Assembly: GCA_015680685.1 (NCBI GenBank)
Contig: MNCI01011447.1
Location: 66,452 to 130,451, forward strand
DNA length: 64,000 nucleotides
Direction of reading: 5' to 3'
Source of the DNA: Gnetum montanum
Taxonomy: Eukaryota; Streptophyta; Gnetopsida; Gnetales; Gnetaceae
Shown: positions 46,974 to 57,150 of the stretch, piece after piece
How the letters are laid out: each line of letters starts with the position of its first letter
Position numbering within the stretch: the stretch's first letter is position 1
The notes under the pieces: generated by a model
Told to the model about the DNA's origin: nothing
Databases searched by the model: none
Seen by the model: only the letters and a program-made list of their open reading frames with translations
Program-made: the position numbers and the translations under genes

Positions 46974-47594
46974 AGAAGGTTCAAAGATTTTCCAGATTCT
47001 TCAACTTTTCCTCTCTCTGGCACTCAACTTCTCTTTCCGACACATTATAACATCAAACATTGTAAGCTTTCTATTTGACACTACAAATAGTTAGCATTTT
47101 TAGCTGGAATTTTGTTCCATCCCATTTCTAGCACCTTGGTAGAATCCCTGCATTGTTAGCGCCCAATGCCATGACCAAGCGCACAACCTGTTTTGCTCTA
47201 CATATCTTGATTACTCTCGGGATCTCTGCACTCTGCCATGCTGTTTGATCAACTATATCCGCCTTGATAGAGAAATCTTGTAGCTTTGAAGTGGTGCATT
47301 TTTCTAACTATATTTTACATTGTTTCCTGCTTATTGTTGCAATTTTACACTATTTTATTTTTCTTATTTATTTACTCTCAAGCATTATTTTGCGTTTTTG
47401 TCCTTGTTTTCAAAACCATATGTTGCAAAAGGCTATATAGACACTGATTAAGTCCCTTTCTAATCGACCAAACCATTCAGGTCATCCCGTATCTGCACAC
47501 ACCCAGCACGGCCCTCCCTTAGTTATAGGGTCAAAATTGTCGTGTCCGTCAACCCCTTGGTGTTTTCCAACCACTGACATTTTTTGTTGTTACA
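46974..47594 (+). repeat. 3' LTR of element D, right piece
   Basis: It begins with the second AGAAG and continues the LTR of D: GGTTCAAAGATTTTCCAG, CACATTATAACATCAAACATTG and AGTCCCTTTCTAATCGACC, through to the end TTGTTACA at 47,594. It matches 27,315-27,936 closely. CACCT (47,595-47,599) follows as the target duplication of D. Confidence 0.92.
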
Positions 47595-47599
47595 CACCT

Positions 47600-47865
47600 G
47601 TGATGTAGATTGGAAAACCACCTTCTGAGTGGGATTCCAAATCCTCTTGGCCATCTTGGAAGGTTTCTTCGTAGTGGGGTGCAGTGTCCCGTTCTCTAGC
47701 CCTACTTACTTCGACAAGTTGGTTCAACATCCATTGGTACGTCTCAGTCAACAGGATGGTGATGTTAGGAGTAGGGATGAACTCCCTTCTGTTTCAATAG
47801 ATGAACTTGAAGTTACATTTTCCTTTGAATTCATGATGTTCTAATAATAGATTGGCTTGCATTTT
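47600..47865 (-). pseudogene. Gag N-terminus of element A
   Basis: On the minus strand the frame reads EFKGKCNFKFIY, then NRREFIPTPNITILLTETYQ and LNQLVEVSRARERD, aligning with LHELEDKHTFEFTYYNRKEF and EYQRLLDQLIQLASLREQ of element D gag (28,850-29,000). It breaks off exactly at the CACCT duplication of element D; the rest of this gag is at 24,212-26,301. This is the key link that joins the two ends of A across D. The longer plus-strand frame here (47,629-47,844) is its shadow. Confidence 0.82.
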
Positions 47866-48629
47866 TACACAGGAAGTTATATCGCTCCTCATCTTATAGT
47901 AGGCATTCAGGTGTCACTACTACTGTTTGAGGGCCTTTCATGACATTAGCACTTCACTGGGAAGTCTCTTAGGACCTACCATGTTTTAGACAGAGTAGGG
48001 CATCTCAAGGTTCTAGGTGGGAATAGAAGTGGTTTCAGGAATCATTTTCTATTACAAGATGGGCAGAAGCAGGAAGGGTGTGTAAGCAATAGTTGCAAAC
48101 AATGCATTGTTACGCTAAGTGGTTGTAGTTGAAAAAGCATAAAATAGGAGGCTGAAACTGTGTATGCTTAGAAGTTTTGGGAATTAGTTTCCTTCACTAT
48201 CACACCTTATACACTGAGTAGGACTACTCTGCTATAGAGGATGCAAGCAACGTAACATGATGGATAGTGTACCATGGTGGATAACATAGCATAGTAGACA
48301 ACATTACGCAGTGGGCAACGTAACACTATAGACGAGTGTTATGAAGTGAGCAATGTAATATTGTAGATGGATGAGTAGTCAACATATCACACTGATTGGA
48401 TTGCTACACCACATAGGGCACTGGCAACGTAGCATGGCTAATAGAGTAAGTGTGGTATAGTAAGCAATTGGAGGATTTCATGTTGTAGGGTTCTAGAGGA
48501 ACCGTTGTTGTGTCCAGTATGCACCACCTAGTGTATAGACAACTGCAAGGGTGTCACTTCTATGCTAGTAGGTGATGGGGTACAAATAGCATGTAAGATT
48601 ACCTATGATGCATAGAAAGGGCACAAAGA
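47866..48629 (-). other. Leader of element A with short degenerate repeats
   Basis: Untranslated region between primer site and gag. At about 48,225-48,450 it holds a run of degenerate units of some 20 bases such as GTAACATGATGGATAGTGTA and GCAACGTAACACTATAGACG. Each element of this family (A, C, D) has a different repeat in this place. No gene is seen. Confidence 0.6.
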
Positions 48630-48648
48630 GGCCCTCCTTCTAGTGCCA
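48630..48648 (-). promoter_or_regulatory. Primer-binding site of element A
   Basis: On minus, TGGCACTAGAAGGAGGGCC, identical to the site of element C. It marks the start of the internal region of A and shows that A is read leftward from here. Confidence 0.82.
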
Positions 48649-48653
48649 AAAAT

Positions 48654-50962
48654 TGTAGTGGCTAGAACACTGAGAGGTTGTTGGGTGTACAGCCTAACCC
48701 TAGATGTGTGCAAGGGTTGTGCTGGAGAAAATGGAAATGGGATGCCCTGAATGGTCTAATCAATCAGACAATGACTTAGTTGATGTACAATAACCTTTCA
48801 TAAACATTTTTTTAAAGAGTTATGCATGGAGTTTGACGTGTAGAAATTTGTGACACAAAGAATAGTAAAAGTGTAGCAAAAATGTGTAACTTAAGCAATA
48901 AATGTAAACTGATAAACAATGATACAAAACATGGTGATAGCAAAACGAAATGAAACAAGGCTAAGTGAGAGAGTGCACAGCCCCAAAATTAGGGAATTTT
49001 ATCTTTGTTTGGTTGGAGAAGGTGTACAACTGATGTGTAGTATAGATGGGCACAACTTACAATAGAATAGTATGGTTATAGCTCCTTGACTACTGCCAAT
49101 GGTCTACTAATAGGAATCAATTAGCTAATGCTTGATGGGCTAGGAGAGATCTAGGAGGTGCTATTTTTCTGTTCATTAACCTTCAGCTTGCTAGTATTTT
49201 TGCCAAAGCCAATCACTAGGAAGCTAAAATTCCAAGATGCTAATAACAAGAAAGCCAAAATGCCAAAATGGCAACCTTCAAAGCCAACCTAAAGAAAGAT
49301 GATTTCAAAAGCCAACCCCTTGAATGTTGTGCTAGGGTATTTATATGGCCTGAAGTAGGAGAAAGACATGGTTTGGATGCCACATGTCCTAGGTCCCACA
49401 TGGTGCAAACATGAATGTGCCATGTTGCTGTGTAGTGCTATGTTGTAGTTTTACACTGGCGTGCTACGTTACAGTGTAGCCCTAAATGTAACAAGGCTAG
49501 ACATGAAAACTACTAAGCTGTGACCATACTATTCAAGTTGCATGTGCCATAATCCAAGGAACTACCATTTTTTTTACGAAGAATTCCAACAATGAATGCA
49601 AAATGGAGCTTGTGCTCTAGGACTACATTTTCCCTACTCTTATGAGCACGGTCAAGCATAGGGACAACTTTTGGAATTAACAAGGGGATGCAAAATGAGG
49701 CAAACTACTGATCTTGTCTGATGAAGAGATGCTAGGATAGGAGTAACCATTGCCAACAAGTTTTGAAGCTAACAAGAGATGTTCTAATGCTTCCATGTGA
49801 GTGTTATGCTATTTATGTTGCCTAGCATATCGGCATAGCATAAACACCCATGTGCTACGTTGTGCTACGCAGCATAGCATAGCCACCAGTCTTGAGAGAA
49901 ATCTTTTCAAAAAGCCAAAGATACATGTCTGAGGCCTAGCTAGGCAAGAAACTTCTACAATTGACAACCCCATCTTTCATTTTGAAATGTCCCGAGACCT
50001 ACGGAGTTCATCCTTAGGATACTTTTATACTTTGTGTCCCCGCTATGTTGTGCTACACTATGTAGCATAGCATAACGTAACAACCAGTGTGACATGCATC
50101 CTTGCTTGATTTGTAATGATTTATTAAAAAAAAAATTCTTAGTGCTTGAGGGAAAAGTAGGATAGGTGGTCTTGGAGGTTGGAGCATGGCCAAGTGCAAT
50201 TCTTTTGCTAGAACCACTTGGTAGAGTACCTTCATGCATTCTGACCCTGCTACGCTATATAGAGTAGCACAACGTAGCACCTAGTTTGGCTTGGATTCTA
50301 ACTCCGTTTGTAATCATTTTTCCATAGGATGTCATTCATGTCCTAGCGTGGCAACAGAACTAGCATGTTTTATGGTTCAAGATGGGCAATCATGTTTACT
50401 GTGCCAAAAGAATCTTAGTGGAAGCAATATCACACAAGCAACCCACTAGGCTATGCTACGTTGTGTAGCACTCAGATGAAGATGATTTGTGATAAAATTT
50501 GCCACATTTTTGTTTTGTCATGTTACTAATGCATTAAGGATGAAGTGGGGCAAATACCCTAGAGGGATGAGTCATTGTCAATCTACATCTTTGGTTCCCG
50601 ATTAGTCTTCTCAAGACTTGCTACGCTATGTAGCGTAGCATAGCATAGCAGGTTCCTGTAGTTAGAAAACTTGTTGAACTATTTAGTCCATCCTAAAAAC
50701 ATTTGATAGCTCCTAGCATGGTCCCTGGGTAGACCATTAGCTAGGTCAAGTATTAAGCTAGGCAAGCTAGAGGGTGCAGCAAGCCTATCAGCCCAGGCAA
50801 TAGAAAATTTGCGGGACTGTACAGTCTACCTCTAGTGCCTCTTTCATGCAAATTGGCATTGTCGTTGGGTGCTACATTAACTATGCTACAAGGGATGGTA
50901 GGCAGGCTCAGGAGAAACTTTGTAGGCATTATGACTTCTGGGGTGTTGTGTTGTGTAGTTCA
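48654..50962 (-). repeat. 5' LTR of element A
   Basis: In the minus direction the downstream part matches LTR ends of C, D and G (for example CCTGAATGGTCTAATCAATCAGACAATGACTTAG, 48,737 onward, reversed). The TATA box reads CCATATAAATACCC (about 49,335), 690 bases from the LTR end as in D. U3 (49,440-50,700) is packed with palindromes, for example CTACGCTATGTAGCGTAGCA (50,623-50,642) and CTACGCAGCATAGCATAG (49,865). The outer end is inferred as TGAACTACACAACA by analogy with the TGAA starts of C, D and G, so it is approximate. Confidence 0.72.
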
Positions 50963-50999
50963 TCATGGCATTACCCCTAGAGAATCATGATGACCCAAA

Positions 51000-52150
51000 A
51001 TTTATGGTGTCTCACTTCTAAAATACATACTCTTTTACCTTTAATCAACACTTCTCATGGGGAGATACAATAATATGATTTTATGAATATAATGATCAAA
51101 ATATATTTAAAATAATGGTATTATTTAATTTTATTCTTAATTAACTCTTCCATGAAGGTTTTAACAACACTAAGCATTAACTTCTACATTTGGCTAAGGG
51201 TATTAGCAACTATATTTTATTTTTCTAGTATGTACTAGATTTCAAAATCATATTCTAAAAGTAATTTTACTTATCTATATTACATTGTATTTAAAACTGA
51301 AGTGAAAATATGTATATTAAAAAGTGATCATAAAATTCTAGAATTCCTACAGAGATAACTAATTTTAAATACAAGACAACTTAGGTGGGTATAATTAGTT
51401 GCTGAAAATGATTTTAAAATCAAGTACATTCTAGGAAAATAAAAAGTAGTTGTTGATGTCCTCAGTGAAATGTGAAACTTAATGATTGGTGTTGTTACAA
51501 CCCCCATGGATGAGAAAATGAAGGTTCAAGTTTAAAAAGATGCTTATTTTAAATAGATTTTGGCAACCTTAACCTAGAAATCTAGTTACCACTTCTCCAC
51601 ACAAGGAGTGTTGATGAATGATAAAAAAGTATGTGTTCTAGAAGTAATCTAGAGGCATGAATACTAATAGATACCATAGATTCATTAAGATATATTCAAT
51701 GAAATGTGATTTTATTTTTGATTTGAATTAAAAAATGATATGTCCATGTACATTAGAAGTTTTCCAACATATCAAAGAGTAAAAGTAAAATAAAGATAAT
51801 CCAATGGAATGATATAATCATTGGAAGTTTTAACATGGAAACGCAATGATGTTACTATGAACTTCATTAGAGTATTTTAATTACTTATAAAGGAGAATGA
51901 CTTCATCTTAGTATTTTTTGACCTATTTATAAAAATGGCTTACTTCATACCCTTAATGTCTAGTAATAAAATAGATGAAGTAGCACAAAAGTTCATATAA
52001 GAAGTATTTTAATTAAATGAATGTCACAAGTTAATCACATTGGACCAAGATCCAAATTTTATTAAAGAATTATACTAAAACATTTTCAAGGAATTTCGTA
52101 CATAACTAAACTTTAGTATAGCTTACCAACTTGAAATTGGTGTAGAGACA
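51000..52150 (+). pseudogene. Decayed RNase H-integrase fragment, chromovirus-like (element F)
   Basis: Plus strand, heavily decayed. The RNase H end is KKSDHKILEFL and RQLRWV, FKIKYILGK, VVDVLSEM (51,320-51,475), then the INT linker MIGVVTTPMDEK and SSYHFST. The core has ENDFILVFFDLFIKMAYFIP, SSNKIDEVAQKFI, DQDPNFIKELY and FSIAYQLEIG (51,895-52,135). It reads as a Ty3/gypsy chromovirus-type pol. The DD residues are visible; the region of the third catalytic residue is damaged. RT is missing on the left, where the LTR of A begins, and INT stops at about 52,150. Confidence 0.75.
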
Positions 52151-53005
52151 TGTTTTTCAATTTCCTTTTCTTTTTTTCTACAAATGTTTTTTGCAAGTTT
52201 TAGGACTTGAAACGATGTCTTAGAGGTCTAAGATATGCCTTATCTAAGAGTTGAGTCTTCATAGAACACATCCGAGATGTGGAGAAGACATCCCAGTTGA
52301 AGCGGAGATGTCTTATTTTGGTGGAAGATGTCTTGGAAAGGATGCTCTAACAATTAGAAGACATTTACGTCAAACATCTCAACTCTAGAGGAGACATCTT
52401 AATTTAGTAGGAGATGCCTCCCACTATAAAGATACATTTCTTCTACAAGCATTATTTTATAGCAAGATGTCTTATAAAAGATTAAAGATGACTAGTACAA
52501 ATGGAAAAACTTCCAAATTGGCCATTCCAAATTGAAAAATAGTAGAAAAAGAGGAGAAAAAGATGGAGAAAGCCAAGGATCTTCAAAATGAGCTTGAGGA
52601 AGGTTTTCTAAATTTCTTTTTTTTCATTTACAATAAATATTTTATATGTATATTTATGAGATATGATAAGAAGAGTTCATGAGAATGGATAAGATTTTTT
52701 AAGAGTTGTCATGAAAGAGATTCTCATTCAGTTGTTCCTTGAATTGAGAACAATAATTATATGATCGTAGAGCCTCATGCTCTCCAATATTGTTAAGTAT
52801 TTGTGCTAAATTGATATTATGGACTAAGAAAGCTAGATTTTAATCTTGTTTTCATTAATTAAAGATAACTATTTTTCTTGTTTTCTAGCATATTGAATTA
52901 TCTTTCATAATATATAGATTTAGTATGAATTTAAGGTTAAGTTAATAAGAGTTAATATACACAAGTGTTATTGGAATTAGAGAATTTAGGTTGATTTTTT
53001 CATAG
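52151..53005 (+). repeat. Probable LTR of element F with AGATGTCTT motifs
   Basis: No coding signal. Between a pol fragment and a gag of the same type and strand, this is where an LTR should stand. About ten copies of AGATGTCTT/AAGACATCT-like motifs in both orientations lie at 52,210-52,500. A TATA-like CACTATAAAGATAC is near 52,433. A decayed initiator-Met-type primer site (TTGGTTATAGAATTT, about 53,011) lies just after it. I see no second copy to prove the LTR. Confidence 0.5.
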
Positions 53006-53036
53006 AAGATTGGTTATAGAATTTTATCAAATTTAA

Positions 53037-54968
53037 ATGGTGCCTAAGAGAAAACATGTTTAAGACATGAGTAGAGAAATGGAGAGCATGATTTCTACCT
53101 TTTAATTAATGATTTCTCAATTGGATGAGATTAGTACCATGGTAGATAGGAATATAGGTCCTAGTCATTTTTCCACTCCTAAAGATGATGAGTGATCATG
53201 TATAAATGGTGATGAATAATTTTCTCAGCCAAGTGGAGAGAATGATGAACAAGGATAATTCAACTATAGAATTAGTGAAATTGATTTGTTAAAGATATAA
53301 ATGGAAGGAAATACACTTCCTTAGATCATAATTATATGAGCTCTATTAGTGGCCACTACTTCCTCTCATGATAAGCTAGATGAGGAACATGAAGCATGGC
53401 TTGTTAAAGCATTCAAAAATACTACTAGAGTACTATATATAAAATTGAATAATTTCAATGGTACAAATGATAATAATTCTTGCTTAAGTTATTTGAAGAT
53501 ACTTTATAAGAATTTTGAGCTGGAAGAGATACTAAATCAATTGAAGGCGTGGCTTCTCATTTGTAGAAAAAGGAGTTTCAATCTTACCAAAGATAAAATA
53601 GATAACCTATCAAGGATTGTAACTTGATGAAATAAAGGTTGAAAAGAGAATTTGAACAATATCATTAGAAATAAGATATAATCATGAAGTTGAAAGGCAA
53701 GGCAATAAATAAATTAAGGAGTTTTACATCAAATTTTGTAATCTATTCCATCAAGCAAAAAAAACTAGGAGGAGTGCAAACATGATTCAATCATCTTATG
53801 AAGTCTCAAGATGGTGTGTGAGAAAGAGTTTTCATTTTATGAGTCATAAAAGCTTGATGAGAAATGATTTTGTACTCTAGGTACAAAAAAAAAACTAAAT
53901 AAATTTAGGAACAAGGGAAAATAAGCTTCCAAGGAAATTGATAAGGGATCGAAATCAAAGAAAATATTCAAGTGAAAATTTAAAGAAAAAGGATGGTAGC
54001 CAAGATAAGAAGAAAAAGAAGGATAATGATAAGAACAAATTCAAGAGGAACCAAGATATCGAAAGAAAGAATCAAGGAAGTAGCTTGTACAAGATTTAAT
54101 ACTTTAAGTGTGGATAATGGAAATAAAAGTAATGGTAATTTTAAGTTCTCGGGGTAGCCAAGGGAAAGGATATGTAAATAATCAAAGAAACGATGACTTT
54201 TAGGGAAGATATTCAAAGACGTAATCATAATTATTTCATGATTAAATGAAGTTATTGAAATGAATTCTTATGCATTCAGGAGAACTATGAAGAGAGAAGA
54301 TAATCCTACTAGGAAATTTTTATCTGAGATTAGTGATATATGTTTACATAGAGGAGAATTGATCCATATTTTGATTGATGGAGTAGACCAAGAAGATGCT
54401 ACTTCATCCAAGGTAGTTCATAGATTAGGTTTAGTAACTAATTTTCATCTAGAATCCTACAAGATACATTGGTTATCTAAGGATTACTCTTAAGAGGTGA
54501 GAGAAAAATATACTTTAAAATTTAAAATTAAGAGTTTTTATGATTTGATGAAATGTAATATGCTTTCAATTGATTGTGCTAATGTAATTCTTGGTAGAGC
54601 TTAAAATTTTGATAATGGTGCTTAATTTGATGGGGCAAGATATATATGGAGTGTAGCTAGACCTGATGAAATCCATGAATTGATTCCTATGGTGAAGAAA
54701 TATGTAAGATAGAAAAGCTTAGTTAATGCTCCCTTAATCCTTCAAGGAGAGAGTAAATATATTAATGACATGATGAAACTAGTTTTGATTTTTTTCTAAT
54801 GCCAATACTTATTTCTAACCATGATGATGTGTAGGTAGAACTTTCTATAGGTGTGCTAGGCTTGAAGGACTAATTTTCCAATGTAATCAAGGGGAAATTA
54901 TATGAATTTCCATCAATGTGAAATGTACAACATCAAATTGAATTCATCCTTGGTACTATCATTTAAAA
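53037..54968 (+). pseudogene. Gag and protease of element F (chromovirus-like)
   Basis: It starts at ATG 53,037 (MVPKRKHV). The best gag part is HEAWLVKAFKNTTRVLYIKL and SYLKILYKNFELEEI (53,380-53,540). A Lys-rich region follows (53,900-54,060). The protease reads GELIHILIDGVDQEDATSSK and VVHRLGLVT, then FKIKSFYDLMKCNML and VILGRA (54,355-54,600), and a pre-RT stretch has NVQHQIEFILGTII (54,920-54,960). The active-site DSG reads DGV. Homology ends at 54,966, exactly where element G starts. The copy is AT-rich and full of stops. Confidence 0.75.
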
Positions 54969-56248
54969 TGAAAGAGCATCTTGGATGGGATTGAATCAAT
55001 GGACAGAATTACAAAGATAATGAAACACCATAAAGAAAATTCTTTTTGAAACCTATGATAAAAATCATTTGTAATTTCGTGGAAAATAATGGTAGAAACA
55101 ATTTCCTTATATTTCCAAAAATATAGCATTGCAATTGTTATCACTAGGGTTTGATGTAGCATTTTTAATGTAAAATGTGAAGTTTGTAGTTCATACATTG
55201 TAAATCTCACACATCCTAGCTTATGGATACTAAAAAATGCTTCATGAGTTGTGAATGCCTCATCTTCTAGGTGGGAAAAGCTACAAATTTCATATATCTA
55301 AGCTTGGAAAGGTTAAAAATTTCTTGTAAACAACAAAATTTTACATTTCTTAGCCTATACACTGGTCATGGTAGTTTTTATGTTGGGAAACCTACAGAGA
55401 TAGCATAAAAAATTTGGGTGTTAAGTTTTTATGTTTGACATCCCTGCCCTACCCAATATGCTAGGTAGCATAAGAAGGTAGCATAAAAGGCATAAAACTA
55501 TCTAAATTTGCTAAATACACTATCAACAGATGTCCTAAACACACCAAAAATTTATAGTGATCTATTAGCAATCATGGTAGAAATTTATAACAATGAATTA
55601 GACACTAGATAGCCTATTTTAAGTCAAATTTAACCACGTTAAAAATACTTTTGGATGATTCATGCATTCACTAAACTTAATACTTTTAGAAAAATGCAAG
55701 AAAAAAATGTCCATAACACCAAGAATTTTTGGTAATTTGCATTCAAGCTAAACATCAAGACTTTTAGAGTAGTATAGATCTACCAAGAGTCCATAGCCAT
55801 TCTTCCATCCATAGCATATATCCGAGTGATAGAGAGGCTACTGATGAGCTTGAGGAGTAGAACATATAGAACTATTGAAATCAAAGCTAACTATAGAGCA
55901 CACCTTGTTGGCTAAATTGGATTCCAAGCATTCTTCAATTGGTTCTTTGTTCATTGAAATTTAAATATTTATATTTTTTGAGATTTCTTCTTGTGGGAGT
56001 TTTATTATTTTAGTAAAATTTTTTATAGTTTCATTTAATCTTTATAAATTTATTTCATGTTTCTTTGCACTCAGATTTGCTTCTACAATTTTATTTATTT
56101 ACATTGTTAACAAATTGTACATCCCTTGATGATTGACAAGACCATCTAGGGTGCTTCAGATATTTTTCTCAAGGCTTGTGGATTTGAAGCTAAACTATCT
56201 CACCTTGAAATTTTCAACCTTCCAGCATCAAACGTTTTAGGCATTACA
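54969..56248 (+). repeat. 5' LTR of element G
   Basis: It starts TGAAAGAGC at the end of element F homology and ends GCATTACA. The last 150 bases match the LTR ends of C and D (GATGATTGACAAGACCATCTAGGG; CAAACGTTTTAGGCATTACA). U3 contains TATGCTAGGTAGCATA (about 55,459), the family palindrome. The middle is strongly diverged, and the left boundary is an inference. Confidence 0.62.
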
Positions 56249-56253
56249 ATTTT

Positions 56254-56272
56254 TAGTGCTAGAAGGAGGACC
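56254..56272 (+). promoter_or_regulatory. Primer-binding site of element G
   Basis: TAGTGCTAGAAGGAGGACC, the family site with two or three transitions. Confidence 0.72.
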
Positions 56273-57150
56273 TCCATCCACATTCTTTACCAAATCCTTC
56301 TCTACCTTTTCCTAGAAATTGATTTTAACTGATGTCTAAATGTGTTTAAAATCTTCTAAATTTTTCTTTTGGATTCTTTCAAAACCAATACTATGCTAAA
56401 ACTTACTTTGGCCTCTTGTTTAATGTTAAAAACTAGTTTTTGATTTTTCCAAAACCCAATGCACAAATTAAAGCTTACTTTCTTAAATTTGATTTTTTTT
56501 TTTGCGATTTTGCTAGAATTTCTTAAAGCCAACTGTATAATTTGTAAAAACCTTGGGAAATATATTATTTTTATGTTGAGTACTATATTTCTCCAAAGCC
56601 ATCATATAGGCTATAGAAGGTTTGGGCCATCTGCCATTTTTACAACTTGTGCTAGACTTTTCAAACTCTAACACAAAAGCTAAAGCAGCCTACACTTCTC
56701 ATTTTTTCAAAATTTACGTTTGGTATTCTCTATAGATCAACATATACCCCTATACCATTTTTGACTAATGATTTTTTAAAAATATATTTTGTTAGGCTTC
56801 TCCTAAATCCTAGCTTATTTTTCACATTGCAAGCTATGGTTGGGTGATCATCCAAACCTAGCATATAATTGGTAGTCTATCTAAGGCATTTTTGCATGAT
56901 ATTTTCCAAAACAATCTACAACATGATCATAATTATCTACATTACAAAGTGTATAAATATTAATTAAAAAATTAATTAATTCATTTTTACTAGTGCAGTG
57001 TATAACACAACCATTGCCACGTACATTACTTTTGTAGTTGTAGTTTTCAATCATGTTTTATAGGTTGAGTCTTTTATAAATTGAATAATCTCACCTACTA
57101 AGATTGTCAATTCATATCCTATTTAAATACTTGGTTAACTCCATTTTGTA
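56273..57150 (+). other. Leader of element G
   Basis: AT-rich, untranslated region between primer site and gag. I see no clear tandem repeat and no conserved frame, only short runs of T and the phrases CTAAAACTTACTTTGGC and TTAAAGCTTACTTTC. Confidence 0.5.

Larger units (their letters stand above)
26307..47594 (+). mobile_element. Element D: relative of A inserted in gag of A, itself split by element E
   Basis: It is bounded by CACCT duplications and runs LTR, primer site, leader repeats, gag, protease, minisatellite, antisense accessory-gene fragment, 3' LTR. Without element E (34,261-46,973) and one target copy it is about 8.6 kb. It has no RT or integrase. The 3' LTR lacks its first 730 or so bases and the accessory gene lacks its N-terminal half at the same point (about 33,965). 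One deletion from mid gene to mid U3 therefore explains the structure, and would also have removed any RT-INT lying between, as they do in A. Confidence 0.88.

Noticed and set aside
47629-47844. Plus-strand frame of 71 codons next to the LTR of D
   Set aside because: The minus strand encodes the Gag N-terminus of element A, which aligns with D; the plus frame is its shadow.
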